The notes under the pieces: model-generated
Told to the model about the DNA's origin: nothing
The model's input: the letters and a program-made list of their open reading frames with translations, nothing else
Databases searched by the model: none
Part shown: one piece after another, positions 56,802-64,000 of the stretch
How positions within the stretch are numbered: position 1 is the stretch's first letter
Layout: each line of letters opens with the position of its first letter
Made by a program: the position numbers and the translations under genes
Assembly (NCBI RefSeq): GCF_023656415.1
Contig: NZ_JAMOIL010000005.1
Coordinates: 62,001-126,000 of the forward strand
DNA length: 64,000 nucleotides
Reading direction: 5' to 3'
Source: Nocardioides bruguierae
GTDB taxonomy: Bacteria; Actinomycetota; Actinomycetes; Propionibacteriales; Nocardioidaceae

Positions 56802-58355
56802 GTGTCCCTCACCCCTGCCCACACCCCCGCCCGCACCCAGGGCCCGCACGAGCCCCAGCACCAGGCCCAGCACGAGCACCCGCCGCGACGGACGCAGCAG
56901 CAGACGCAGCAGCACCTGCGCCAGCTGCTCCACCCCGCGCACCGCCACGCCTACGCCGATTCCGCCCGGCTGGCCGTCGACCACCTGGTCGCCGCGCTGG
57001 CCCGCGTCCGCGGCCCGGTCACCGGGCTCGACCCCGCACGGGCCGCGGCCCTGGTGGCCGAGGTCGACCTGGACGCGCCGCTGGGCTGCGCGCAGCAGGC
57101 GCTGGAGGAGCTGGACCGGATCTGGCTCGACGACACCGCCTGGTTCCACGAGACCGGCCTCGCCGCGCACCTGAACTGCCCGGTGCTGGTGCCCGCCCTG
57201 GTCGCCGAGGTGCTGATCAGCGGGGTCAACCCCAGCCTCGACACCTTCGACCAGAGCGTGGGCGGCACGTTCATCGAGCAGCGCCTGGTCGCGTGGACCG
57301 CCGAGCGGATCGGGTTCGGGCCCGAGGCCGACGGCGTGTTCACCTCCGGCGGCACCCAGTCCAACCTCCAGGCCCTGCACCTCGCCCGCGACCACGCGCT
57401 CAGCCAGTCCGGTGCCCGGCTGCAGGACCTGCACGTGCTCGTCTCGGCGGACGGCCACTACTCCGTGCAGCGTGCGGCACGCCTGCTCGGGCTGCCCGCC
57501 TCGGCGGTGGTGCCGGTCGCGGTGGACGAGCGGCGCCGGATGGACACCGCCGCCCTGACGTCCGCGCTGGAGGAGGTGACGCGCACGGGCGGCCGGCTCA
57601 TGGCCGTCGTCGCCACCGCCGGCACCACCGACCACGGGGCGATCGACCCGCTGACGGAGGTCGCCGACCTGGCCCACCGGCACGGCGCCTGGGTGCACGT
57701 CGACGCCGCGTACGGCGGCGGGCTGCTCGTCTCCTCCCACCGGGCTCTGCTGGCCGGCATCGAGCACGCCGACTCGGTGACCGTCGACTTCCACAAGACG
57801 TGGTTCCAGCCGGTCTCGTGCAGCGCCGTCGTCGTGGCCGACCGGACCCACCTGCGGCACGTCGCCGCGCGCGCCGACTACCTCAACCCCGCGGACGGCG
57901 GCGGGCTCGGCCGGGCCGCGCCCGACCAGGTCACCAAGAGCCTCCAGACCACGCGCCGCTTCGACGCCCTGAAGCTGTGGCTGACGCTGCGCGTCATGGG
58001 CGCGGACGGCGTCGGGGACCTCGTGGACGCGCTGGTCGACCTGGCCCGCCAGACCCATCGGCGCCTGCTCGCCGTCGACGACCTCCAGGTGCGCGCCGCC
58101 CCGGAGCTCAGCACGCTGCTGCTGCGACCGGTCGTGCCCGGCCTCGACGCCGGCGAGGTCGACGCACTGGTGCCCCACGTCCGGGCCGCGCTGTGGGAGC
58201 GCGGCGAGCACGTGGTCGCCGCGACCGTGGTCGACGGCCGCCGCTGGCTCAAGCTGACCCTGCTCAACCCCTTGGCCGGAGTCGACGACGTGCTCGGGGT
58301 GACCCGCGCCGTCGCCGCGACCGCCCGGGCCCTGGCCGGGGAGCGGGCCGCGTGA
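56802..58355 (+). CDS. desA: PLP-dependent lysine decarboxylase DesA
   Basis: 517 residues. Group-II decarboxylase: FTSGGTQSNLQALHLARD, VHVDAAYGGGLLVSS and PLP Lys332 in TVDFHKTWFQPVS. It makes cadaverine from lysine for hydroxamate siderophores. A Gln/His-rich N-terminal tail (residues 12-45) precedes the fold. GTG start after GGAAGG, 22 bp past the iron box. First gene of desA-desB-desCD. Confidence 0.93.
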   Translation: MSLTPAHTPARTQGPHEPQHQAQHEHPPRRTQQQTQQHLRQLLHPAHRHAYADSARLAVDHLVAALARVRGPVTGLDPARAAALVAEVDLDAPLGCAQQALEELDRIWLDDTAWFHETGLAAHLNCPVLVPALVAEVLISGVNPSLDTFDQSVGGTFIEQRLVAWTAERIGFGPEADGVFTSGGTQSNLQALHLARDHALSQSGARLQDLHVLVSADGHYSVQRAARLLGLPASAVVPVAVDERRRMDTAALTSALEEVTRTGGRLMAVVATAGTTDHGAIDPLTEVADLAHRHGAWVHVDAAYGGGLLVSSHRALLAGIEHADSVTVDFHKTWFQPVSCSAVVVADRTHLRHVAARADYLNPADGGGLGRAAPDQVTKSLQTTRRFDALKLWLTLRVMGADGVGDLVDALVDLARQTHRRLLAVDDLQVRAAPELSTLLLRPVVPGLDAGEVDALVPHVRAALWERGEHVVAATVVDGRRWLKLTLLNPLAGVDDVLGVTRAVAATARALAGERAA

Positions 58356-59662
58356 GCGCGTGGACCGAGCCGGTGCACGACGTCGTCGGCATCGGCCTCG
58401 GCCCCTTCAACCTGGGGCTGGCCGCCCTGGCCGACCCGGTGCCGGACCTGGACGCCGTCTTCCTCGAGGCGCGCGACGAGGTGTCGTGGCACCCCGGGAT
58501 GATGCTGCCGGAGTCGACCCTGCAGGTGCCGTTCCTCGCCGACCTGGTGACGATGGCCGACCCGACCTCGCGCTGGTCGTTCCTCTCCTTCCTCAAGGAG
58601 AGCGACCGGCTGTACCCGTTCTACGTGCGGGAGTCGTTCTACCCGCTGCGCAGCGAGTACGACGACTACCTGCGGTGGGCCGCGCACCGGCTCCCGTCCG
58701 TCCACCTCGGCCGACGCGTGACCCACGTGCGACGCGAGGACGACGGCACCTACCGGGTCACCACCGCGCGCGGCGAGACCTGGCGCGGTCGCCGCCTCGT
58801 CCTCGGCACCGGCACCTCGCCGACCCTCCCCTCCTGCGTGCGGGACGCCGGCGGCCCGGCCGTGCACACCGCGGGTTACCTGCCCGCCCGCGAGCGGCTC
58901 ACCTCGTGCCGCACGGTGACGATCGTCGGCAGCGGCCAGAGCGCCGCCGAGGTCTACCAGGACCTCCTCGCGGCCTCCCCCGAGCACGACTACGACCTGG
59001 TGTGGCTGACCCGCAGCCCCCGCTTCTTCCCGATGGAGTACACCAAGCTCACCCTCGAGCTGACCTCGCCGGAGTACTCGGCCTACTTCCGCTCCCTGCC
59101 CGGCGACACCCGGGCCCGGCTGCTGCGCGAGCAGCGCAGCCTCTACAAGGGGATCAGCGGCGACCTGGTCGACGCCATCTCCGACCTGCACTACCGGCTG
59201 CGCGTGCAGGGGCAGGGCCCGCGGACCACGCTGGTGACGAGCACGTCGCTCGTCGACGCCCGGTGGGACGGGACCTCCTACGACCTGCGCCTGCACCACG
59301 ACGAGACCGACGAGGACTTCGGCCTGCGCACGGACGGGCTCGTGCTCGGCACCGGCTACGCCGCCCGCGTCCCGGCGTTCCTGGACGACCTGCGCCCGCA
59401 CCTGCGGCTCGACGAGGCCGGCCGCTACCTGGCCGACGACACCTACGCCGTGGACGTGCACGGCGGCGAGGTCTACGTGCAGAACGGCGAGGAGCACACC
59501 CACGGCTTCGTCGCGCCCGACCTCGGCATGGGCGCCCACCGCAGCGCCTGCATCGTCAACGCCCTCACCGGCCGCGAGGTCTACCCGGTGGAGAAACGCG
59601 TCGCCACCCAGACCTTCGGCATCCCCGACCACCTGCGCCGAGCCCACCCGGAGACCGCATGA
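58352..59662 (+). CDS. desB: FAD-dependent cadaverine/lysine N-monooxygenase DesB
   Basis: 436 residues, GTG start overlapping desA by 4 bp. FAD motif GIGLGPFNLGLAAL, NADPH motif IVGSGQSAAEVYQDLL and the late LGTGYAARVPAF. Hydroxylates cadaverine to N-hydroxycadaverine. It closely resembles the lysine/ornithine N-monooxygenase family. Confidence 0.94.
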   Translation: MSAWTEPVHDVVGIGLGPFNLGLAALADPVPDLDAVFLEARDEVSWHPGMMLPESTLQVPFLADLVTMADPTSRWSFLSFLKESDRLYPFYVRESFYPLRSEYDDYLRWAAHRLPSVHLGRRVTHVRREDDGTYRVTTARGETWRGRRLVLGTGTSPTLPSCVRDAGGPAVHTAGYLPARERLTSCRTVTIVGSGQSAAEVYQDLLAASPEHDYDLVWLTRSPRFFPMEYTKLTLELTSPEYSAYFRSLPGDTRARLLREQRSLYKGISGDLVDAISDLHYRLRVQGQGPRTTLVTSTSLVDARWDGTSYDLRLHHDETDEDFGLRTDGLVLGTGYAARVPAFLDDLRPHLRLDEAGRYLADDTYAVDVHGGEVYVQNGEEHTHGFVAPDLGMGAHRSACIVNALTGREVYPVEKRVATQTFGIPDHLRRAHPETA

Positions 59663-62082
59663 GCACCCACGACCTGACCCAGCCCCCGACCCAGGCCCCG
59701 ACCCAGCCCGGTGTCACCCTCGAGCCGCTGCCCGACGACCCGGGCACCACCGCCCTGCTGCACGCCTGGGTCACGCACCCGCGCTCCCGGTTCTGGCAGA
59801 TGCAGGACGCCACCGCGGCCGACGTGGCCCAGGAGTACCGGGACATCGCCGCCTCGGCGCACCACGACGCCTGGCTGGGCCGGGTCGACGGACGGCCCAC
59901 GTTCCTGGCCGAGACCTACGACCCGTCACGCTCGCCGCTGGCCGACGTCGGCGCGGACCTGCGCGAGGGCGACCTGGGCATGCACCTCCTGGTGGCCCCT
60001 CCGGTGGGTCCCCCGCGCGCCGGGCTGACCCGGGCGGTGATGGCCGCCGTCCTGGAGCACTGCTTCGCCGACCCCCGGGTGGCCCGGGTCGTGGTCGAGC
60101 CGGACGTCGGGAACGACGCCATCGCCCGGCTCAACGCCGAGGCCGGCTTCGTGGAGGTCGGCACGGTCCGGCTGCCCGACAAGACCGCGCGGCTGTCGTT
60201 CCTGGAGCGGGCCGACTGGGCCCGCGGACAGTATCCCGCGCCGCACCTGCGCCCCGACGTCCTGGCGCGGGCACAGCGACAGCTGGTGGCCAAGGCCATC
60301 GCGGAGCTCTGCCACGAGCGGCTGCTCGCACCGCGGCCCGCGACGCCGGTGAGGGCGGGCGGGGGAAGCGGCGGGGAGTCCGCCCCCGCGTGGACGCTGA
60401 CCGCACCGGACGGCACCGAGTACCGGTTCACCGCCCGCCGGCTGCCCCTGGAGCACTGGGACCTCGACCCGGCCTCCCTCACCCGCACCCGGGACGGCGT
60501 CTTCCTCCCGCTCGACGTGCAGGAGCTGGTCGCGGAGCACGCCGAGCCCCTGGGGCTGCGCGGCGAGCTGGTCGCGGTCTACCTGGAGGAGCTGGCCGCC
60601 ACCCTGGCGTGGACCTGCTGGCAGCTGGACCGCCCGCGCATGGGCGTCGAGGACCTCCTGGGGGCCTCGCACGCCGAGGTCGAGGCCGCGGTCACGGAGG
60701 GGCATCCCGGCTTCGTCGCCAACCGCGGCCGCATCGGTCTCGGCCTCGCAGCCCACGAGGCCTGGTCCCCCGACGCCGCCCGTCCCGTGCGGCTGCACTG
60801 GGTCGCGGCCCGCCGGGCCGCCTCCGGGCTGTGGCTGGGCCGCGGCTGGTCGGCGCAGGACCTCCCCGTGCTCGGCCCCGGCCGCGAGCGCGACGTCCTG
60901 CACGCGCGGCTGCGCCGCCACGGGCTGGACCCGGCGGACTACCTGCTGCTGCCGGTGCACCCGTGGCAGTGGGACGCGAAGGTGGCGGTCACGTTCGCCC
61001 CCGACGTCGCCCGCCGGGACCTGGTGCCGCTCGGCGAGGGCCTGACGCGCTACCAGGCGATGCAGTCGATCCGCACCTTCACCGACCTCGACGACCCGCG
61101 GCGCGTGCAGGTGAAGACGGCCCTGGCGATCCAGAACATGGGCTTCACCCGCGGGCTGTCTCCCGCCTACATGGAGGCCACGCCCGCGGTCAGCGACTGG
61201 GTCGCCTCGGTGGTCGAGGCGGATCCCGAGCTGCACGGCCGCGGGTTCCAGGTGCTGCGCGAGGTGGCCGCGGCGGGCTACACCGGCGACGTCTTCCACC
61301 GCCACGCCCCCGGCGCCCCGCAGCGCAAGATGCTGGCCGCCCTGTGGCGCGAGAGCCCGGCCTCCGCCGCCCGCCCCGGGGAGCGGGTCGTCACGATGGC
61401 TGCACTGCTGCACCGGGACGCGGCGGGCGACTCCTACGCCGCGGCACTGGTGCGCGCCTCCGGCCTGGAGCCACGCGCCTGGGTGGCCCGCTACCTGGAC
61501 GCCTACCTGCGGCCCGTCGCCCACTGCCTGCTCGCCCACGACCTCGCGTTCATGCCGCACGGCGAGAACCTGCTGGTCGCCCTGGTGGACCACGCCCCCG
61601 TGCGCTGCGTGATGAAGGACCTCGGCGAGGAGGTGGCACTGCTCTCCCCCGACCGGCCGCTGCCCGCCGGGGCCGAGCGCGCCCGGGCGCGCGTCGACCC
61701 GGACGAGCGGTGCCTCGCCGTCCTCACCGACGTCGTGGACGGCTTCCTGCGGCACCTGGCCGCCGTGCTCGACGGCGCCGGAGTCCTGCCCGTCTCCGAC
61801 TTCTGGGACGAGGCGGCCGGCTGCCTCGAGCGGCACGCGGCGGACCACCCGGAGCTCGCGGACGCCGTCGCCGCCGTGGGCCTCCAGCGGCCGCGGTTCC
61901 CGCACTCCTGCCTGAACCGGCTCCAGCTGCGCGACGCCCGCCAGATGGTCGACATCGCCGACCAGGCCTCGTCGCTGCTCTACGCCGGGACGCTCGAGAA
62001 CCCGCTGCACCGACCCGAGGGCGCCGACGGCGCGACGACGAGCGAGGGCGGGGAGGTGGGAAGGCTGCTCACCCGGCCGTGA
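59659..62082 (+). CDS. desD: Fused acyltransferase and NIS synthetase (DesC-DesD)
   Basis: 807 residues, ATG overlapping desB by 4 bp. Residues 1-200 form a GNAT acyltransferase of the IucB/DesC type (LHAWVTHPRSRFWQMQD, PDVGNDAIARLNAEAGFVEV). After a Gly-rich linker (about 215-225) comes an IucA/IucC synthetase: HPWQWDAK near 434, MQSIRTFTD, KTALAIQNMGF near 486 and MPHGENLLVAL near 634. The C-terminus resembles a ferric-reductase (FhuF)-type domain. It would succinylate or acetylate N-hydroxycadaverine and oligomerise it. In Streptomyces these are separate genes. Confidence 0.93.
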   Translation: MSTHDLTQPPTQAPTQPGVTLEPLPDDPGTTALLHAWVTHPRSRFWQMQDATAADVAQEYRDIAASAHHDAWLGRVDGRPTFLAETYDPSRSPLADVGADLREGDLGMHLLVAPPVGPPRAGLTRAVMAAVLEHCFADPRVARVVVEPDVGNDAIARLNAEAGFVEVGTVRLPDKTARLSFLERADWARGQYPAPHLRPDVLARAQRQLVAKAIAELCHERLLAPRPATPVRAGGGSGGESAPAWTLTAPDGTEYRFTARRLPLEHWDLDPASLTRTRDGVFLPLDVQELVAEHAEPLGLRGELVAVYLEELAATLAWTCWQLDRPRMGVEDLLGASHAEVEAAVTEGHPGFVANRGRIGLGLAAHEAWSPDAARPVRLHWVAARRAASGLWLGRGWSAQDLPVLGPGRERDVLHARLRRHGLDPADYLLLPVHPWQWDAKVAVTFAPDVARRDLVPLGEGLTRYQAMQSIRTFTDLDDPRRVQVKTALAIQNMGFTRGLSPAYMEATPAVSDWVASVVEADPELHGRGFQVLREVAAAGYTGDVFHRHAPGAPQRKMLAALWRESPASAARPGERVVTMAALLHRDAAGDSYAAALVRASGLEPRAWVARYLDAYLRPVAHCLLAHDLAFMPHGENLLVALVDHAPVRCVMKDLGEEVALLSPDRPLPAGAERARARVDPDERCLAVLTDVVDGFLRHLAAVLDGAGVLPVSDFWDEAAGCLERHAADHPELADAVAAVGLQRPRFPHSCLNRLQLRDARQMVDIADQASSLLYAGTLENPLHRPEGADGATTSEGGEVGRLLTRP

Positions 62083-62662
62083 GGGACCGGTCGGTGCTCC
62101 GATCGGCACGGGCCCGCAGCCCGTCCAGGACGAGCTCGAGACCGGCCGTGAACGCGGCGCCGGGGTCGCGGGTGCCCAGCGGCTCGTCCGGGATGGCACC
62201 GGCGGCCCCGGCCTGGAGGTGGGTCTGCTCCTCCCAGGTGTGGCCGAGGGTGAAGTGCCAGACGGTGCGGGCGGCGACGGGGACGAGGTCGTCGGGCAGC
62301 CCGGAGCCGGCCAGGGCCTCCTCCAGGTCGCGCAGGGGCGCCGTGCCGCCCAGGCCGAACCCCACGACGGTGCCCACCAGCTCGGCGCCGTCGGTCCAGG
62401 CCAGCAGCGCGTCGCGCAGGCCCACGGCCACCTCGCGGACGCGGTCGGGCCAGGCGTGCGCGGTGGCGGGCCGTCGTCCGCGCGCCAGGAGCTCGTCGGC
62501 GACCGCGGCCAGCAGCGTCTGCTTGTCCGCGACGTGGTGGTAGAGCGCGGACGGGCGGACGTCGAGCTCGGCGGCCAGCCGCCGCATGGTGAGGTCGGCC
62601 AGGCCGTGGGCGTCGAGGACGCGCAGGGCCGTGCTCACGACGTCGCTGCGGGCGTGCACCAC
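62069..62662 (-). CDS. TetR-family regulator, BioQ-like
   Basis: 197 residues, GTG start. HTH LADLTMRRLAAELDVRPSAL, then a TetR ligand domain with HFTLGHTWEEQTH. It is divergent from bioY and is followed by desD tail-to-tail with a 14-bp overlap. Two TGAAC-n3-GTTCA palindromes lie in the bioY promoter gap. Family and position fit BioQ, the actinobacterial biotin regulator; the identity is inferred from the operators. Confidence 0.82.
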   Translation of the reverse strand: MVHARSDVVSTALRVLDAHGLADLTMRRLAAELDVRPSALYHHVADKQTLLAAVADELLARGRRPATAHAWPDRVREVAVGLRDALLAWTDGAELVGTVVGFGLGGTAPLRDLEEALAGSGLPDDLVPVAARTVWHFTLGHTWEEQTHLQAGAAGAIPDEPLGTRDPGAAFTAGLELVLDGLRARADRSTDRSLTAG

Positions 62663-62723
62663 GCGCGGGCCTCCTCCTCACCGTGCTGGTCCGCTTGCCG
62701 GACCGGCGGCCCCCACCCTAACC

Positions 62724-62752
62724 TGAACGCCGTTCACCCTGAACACCGTTCA
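62724..62752. promoter_or_regulatory. Tandem 13-bp operators upstream of bioY
   Basis: TGAACGCCGTTCA (62724-62736) and TGAACACCGTTCA (62740-62752), centre-to-centre 16 bp. They lie 25-54 bp before bioY and 62-92 bp before the TetR start, so both genes could be controlled. The pattern resembles the TGAAC-n3-GTTAC site reported for BioQ. Confidence 0.85.
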
Positions 62753-62777
62753 GGTAGGCCCGCACGAAGGACCACCC

Positions 62778-63383
62778 ATGACCATGACCGAGCAGTCCGC
62801 CCCCGCCCCGGCCCGCCGCCGCCTCGGCGCCACCGACCTCGCCCTGGTCGCCGCGTTCGCCGCGTTCGTGGCCGTCTGCGCCGTGCTCGGCGGGTTCCCG
62901 CTCGGCGGCTCCGGCATCAACCTGACCCTCCAGACCTTCGGCGTGCTGCTGGCCGGTGCCCTGCTGGGCCCGGTGCGCGGCTTCCTCGCCGTCGCCCTCT
63001 ACCTGGTGCTCGCCGCCGTCGGCCTGCCCGTGCTCTCCGGCCACGCCGGCGGCCTCGCGCCCTTCGTCGGGGCCAGCGCGGGGTACCTGTTCACGTTCCC
63101 GGTCGCCGCCGCCGTGATCGGCCTCGCCGTCGCCCTCGTCGCCCGCCGCACGGGCAGCGTCCTCGCCCTCGGCATCGCCGTGGTCGTCGGCGGCGTCCTC
63201 GCCACCGTGGTCAACCACCTCGGCGGCGTCGCGGGCATGAAGGTCTACTTCGGCGTCGACTGGGTGACCGCCTTCTCCTACGACGCGCCGTTCTGGGCCG
63301 GCGACCTGATCAAGGTCGCGCTCGTGGCCCTCGTGGCGGTGCCCGTGCACCGCGCGTTCCCGCGCCTGCTCGCCCGGGGCTGA
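62778..63383 (+). CDS. bioY: Biotin ECF transporter S component BioY
   Basis: 201 residues, six membrane spans, with the BioY motifs INLTLQTFGVLLAGALLGPV and GLPVLSGHAGGLAPFVG. It binds biotin and, with the BioM ATPase and BioN, imports it. ATG with AAGGACC upstream. Confidence 0.95.
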   Translation: MTMTEQSAPAPARRRLGATDLALVAAFAAFVAVCAVLGGFPLGGSGINLTLQTFGVLLAGALLGPVRGFLAVALYLVLAAVGLPVLSGHAGGLAPFVGASAGYLFTFPVAAAVIGLAVALVARRTGSVLALGIAVVVGGVLATVVNHLGGVAGMKVYFGVDWVTAFSYDAPFWAGDLIKVALVALVAVPVHRAFPRLLARG

Positions 63384-63386
63384 GCC

Positions 63387-64000
63387 CTGAGCACCCGTCT
63401 CGAGCTGGACGGCGCCGGGGTCACCGCCCCCGGGCCCGGCACCGCGGCAGGCTCCGGCACGGTCGTGCTGCACCCGACCTCGGTCGTGCTCACCGAGCGG
63501 CGCGTCGCGGTCATCGGCCCCAACGGCTCCGGCAAGTCCACGCTCGCCCGGCTGCTCAACGGCCTGGTCACGCCCACCTCGGGTCGCGTGCTCGTCGACG
63601 GCACGGACGTGGCGCGCGAGACCGCCCGGGTCCGGCGCCGCGTCGGGTTCTGCTTCACCGACCCGGCAGCGCAGCTCGTCATGCCCACCTGCGTGGAGGA
63701 CGTGGAGCTGTCGCTGCGGCGACTCGTGCCGCGCCGCGAGCGCCGGGCCGCGGCCCTCGCCGTGCTGGAGCGCTTCGGCCTCGCCGAGCGCGCCGACCAG
63801 TCCGTGCACACGCTCTCGGGCGGTCAGCGGCAGATGCTCGCGCTGGCCGGCGTGCTGGCCACCGAGCCGGACGTCGTCGTGGCCGACGAGCCCACGACCC
63901 TGCTCGACCTGGCCAACGCCCGGCTGGTCGGCGAGACCCTGCTGGGCCTGGAGCAGACCCTGGTCCTGCTCACCCACGACCTCGACCTCGCCCGCCGCTG
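63387..64000 (+). CDS. bioM: ECF transporter ATPase BioM, 5' part, probable CTG start
   Basis: At least 204 residues, cut by the window end. VIGPNGSGKSTLARLLNGL is Walker A, FTDPAAQLVMPTCVEDV the Q-loop region, TLSGGQRQML the signature and VVVADEPTTLLD Walker B. The bioY stop is in the same frame 3 bases upstream and no ATG, GTG or TTG precedes the first beta strand. CTG at 63387 gives (M)STRLELDGAGVTAPG, with a GGGG run seven bases ahead. The first GTG (about 63464) would remove that strand. bioN presumably follows. Confidence 0.9.
   Translation, partial: MSTRLELDGAGVTAPGPGTAAGSGTVVLHPTSVVLTERRVAVIGPNGSGKSTLARLLNGLVTPTSGRVLVDGTDVARETARVRRRVGFCFTDPAAQLVMPTCVEDVELSLRRLVPRRERRAAALAVLERFGLAERADQSVHTLSGGQRQMLALAGVLATEPDVVVADEPTTLLDLANARLVGETLLGLEQTLVLLTHDLDLARR

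Noticed and set aside
58360..62082. 1240-codon frame overlapping desB and desCD
   Set aside because: Alternate-frame reading, Arg/Pro/Ala-rich, with desB and desCD clearly coded in other frames.

Overview
The window is ordinary chromosomal DNA of a very GC-rich actinobacterium. No 16S rRNA is present, so placement is by inference. Gene order matches the conserved actinobacterial block that in Mycobacterium tuberculosis runs from rplS/trmD/rimM/rpsP through ffh, glnD, glnB, amt, ftsY, smc, mutM, rnc, coaD, rsmD, recG, the DAK2 protein, rpmB, thiL, ddl, gpsA, cofC and leuDC to ndgR. The codon bias, many GTG starts, F420 gene cofC, GlnR-type and DtxR/IdeR-type operators and degenerate intergenic repeats suggest the Nocardioidaceae or a near relative.

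Region 1 (1-25,300, almost all minus strand) is translation, protein targeting, nitrogen control and chromosome maintenance. It holds rpsP-khpA-rimM-trmD-rplS, with TrmD fused to an acetyltransferase; ffh; amt-glnK/glnB-glnD with two PII paralogues and a GlnR-type box; ftsY and smc; mutM-rnc-rpmF-yceD; coaD-rsmD; recG; and a FakA-like DAK2 protein. Region 2 (25,300-40,450) holds rpmB, thiL, a stand-alone Lrp-type domain, a DUF3515 lipoprotein, two D-Ala-D-Ala-ligase-like ATP-grasp proteins facing each other, a membrane-anchored Mur-ligase-like protein with an alpha/beta hydrolase, a Cys/Met-metabolism PLP enzyme, gpsA-plsC, cofC, leuCD and the divergent IclR-type regulator ndgR.

Region 3 (40,450-56,730) is accessory: alkylation repair (ogt, ada-alkA), an LCP cell-wall protein, two overlapping helical proteins of ESX/WXG character, three multi-span membrane proteins (one broken by two opposite frameshifts), tRNA-Glu x2 and tRNA-Gln, CPBP protease-gltX-FAH, a 'methyladenine glycosylase' annotation family member with a kinase, two small paralogous Cys-motif proteins, a DUF4232 lipoprotein and a pentapeptide-repeat protein. 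Long intergenic palindromes punctuate this stretch.

Region 4 (56,760-64,000) is an iron-box-controlled hydroxamate siderophore operon (desA, desB and a fused desC-desD), then a TetR regulator facing a biotin ECF transporter (bioY and the start of bioM) across two tandem 13-bp palindromes of BioQ type.

Recurring features are 3-4 bp start/stop overlaps in co-directional pairs, GC-rich hairpins after operons, and -10 hexamers 6-8 nt before start codons, which predicts leaderless mRNAs. Two genes, rnc and bioM, have no plausible ATG/GTG/TTG start and probably begin at CTG. No CRISPR array, prophage, IS element or rRNA was seen.
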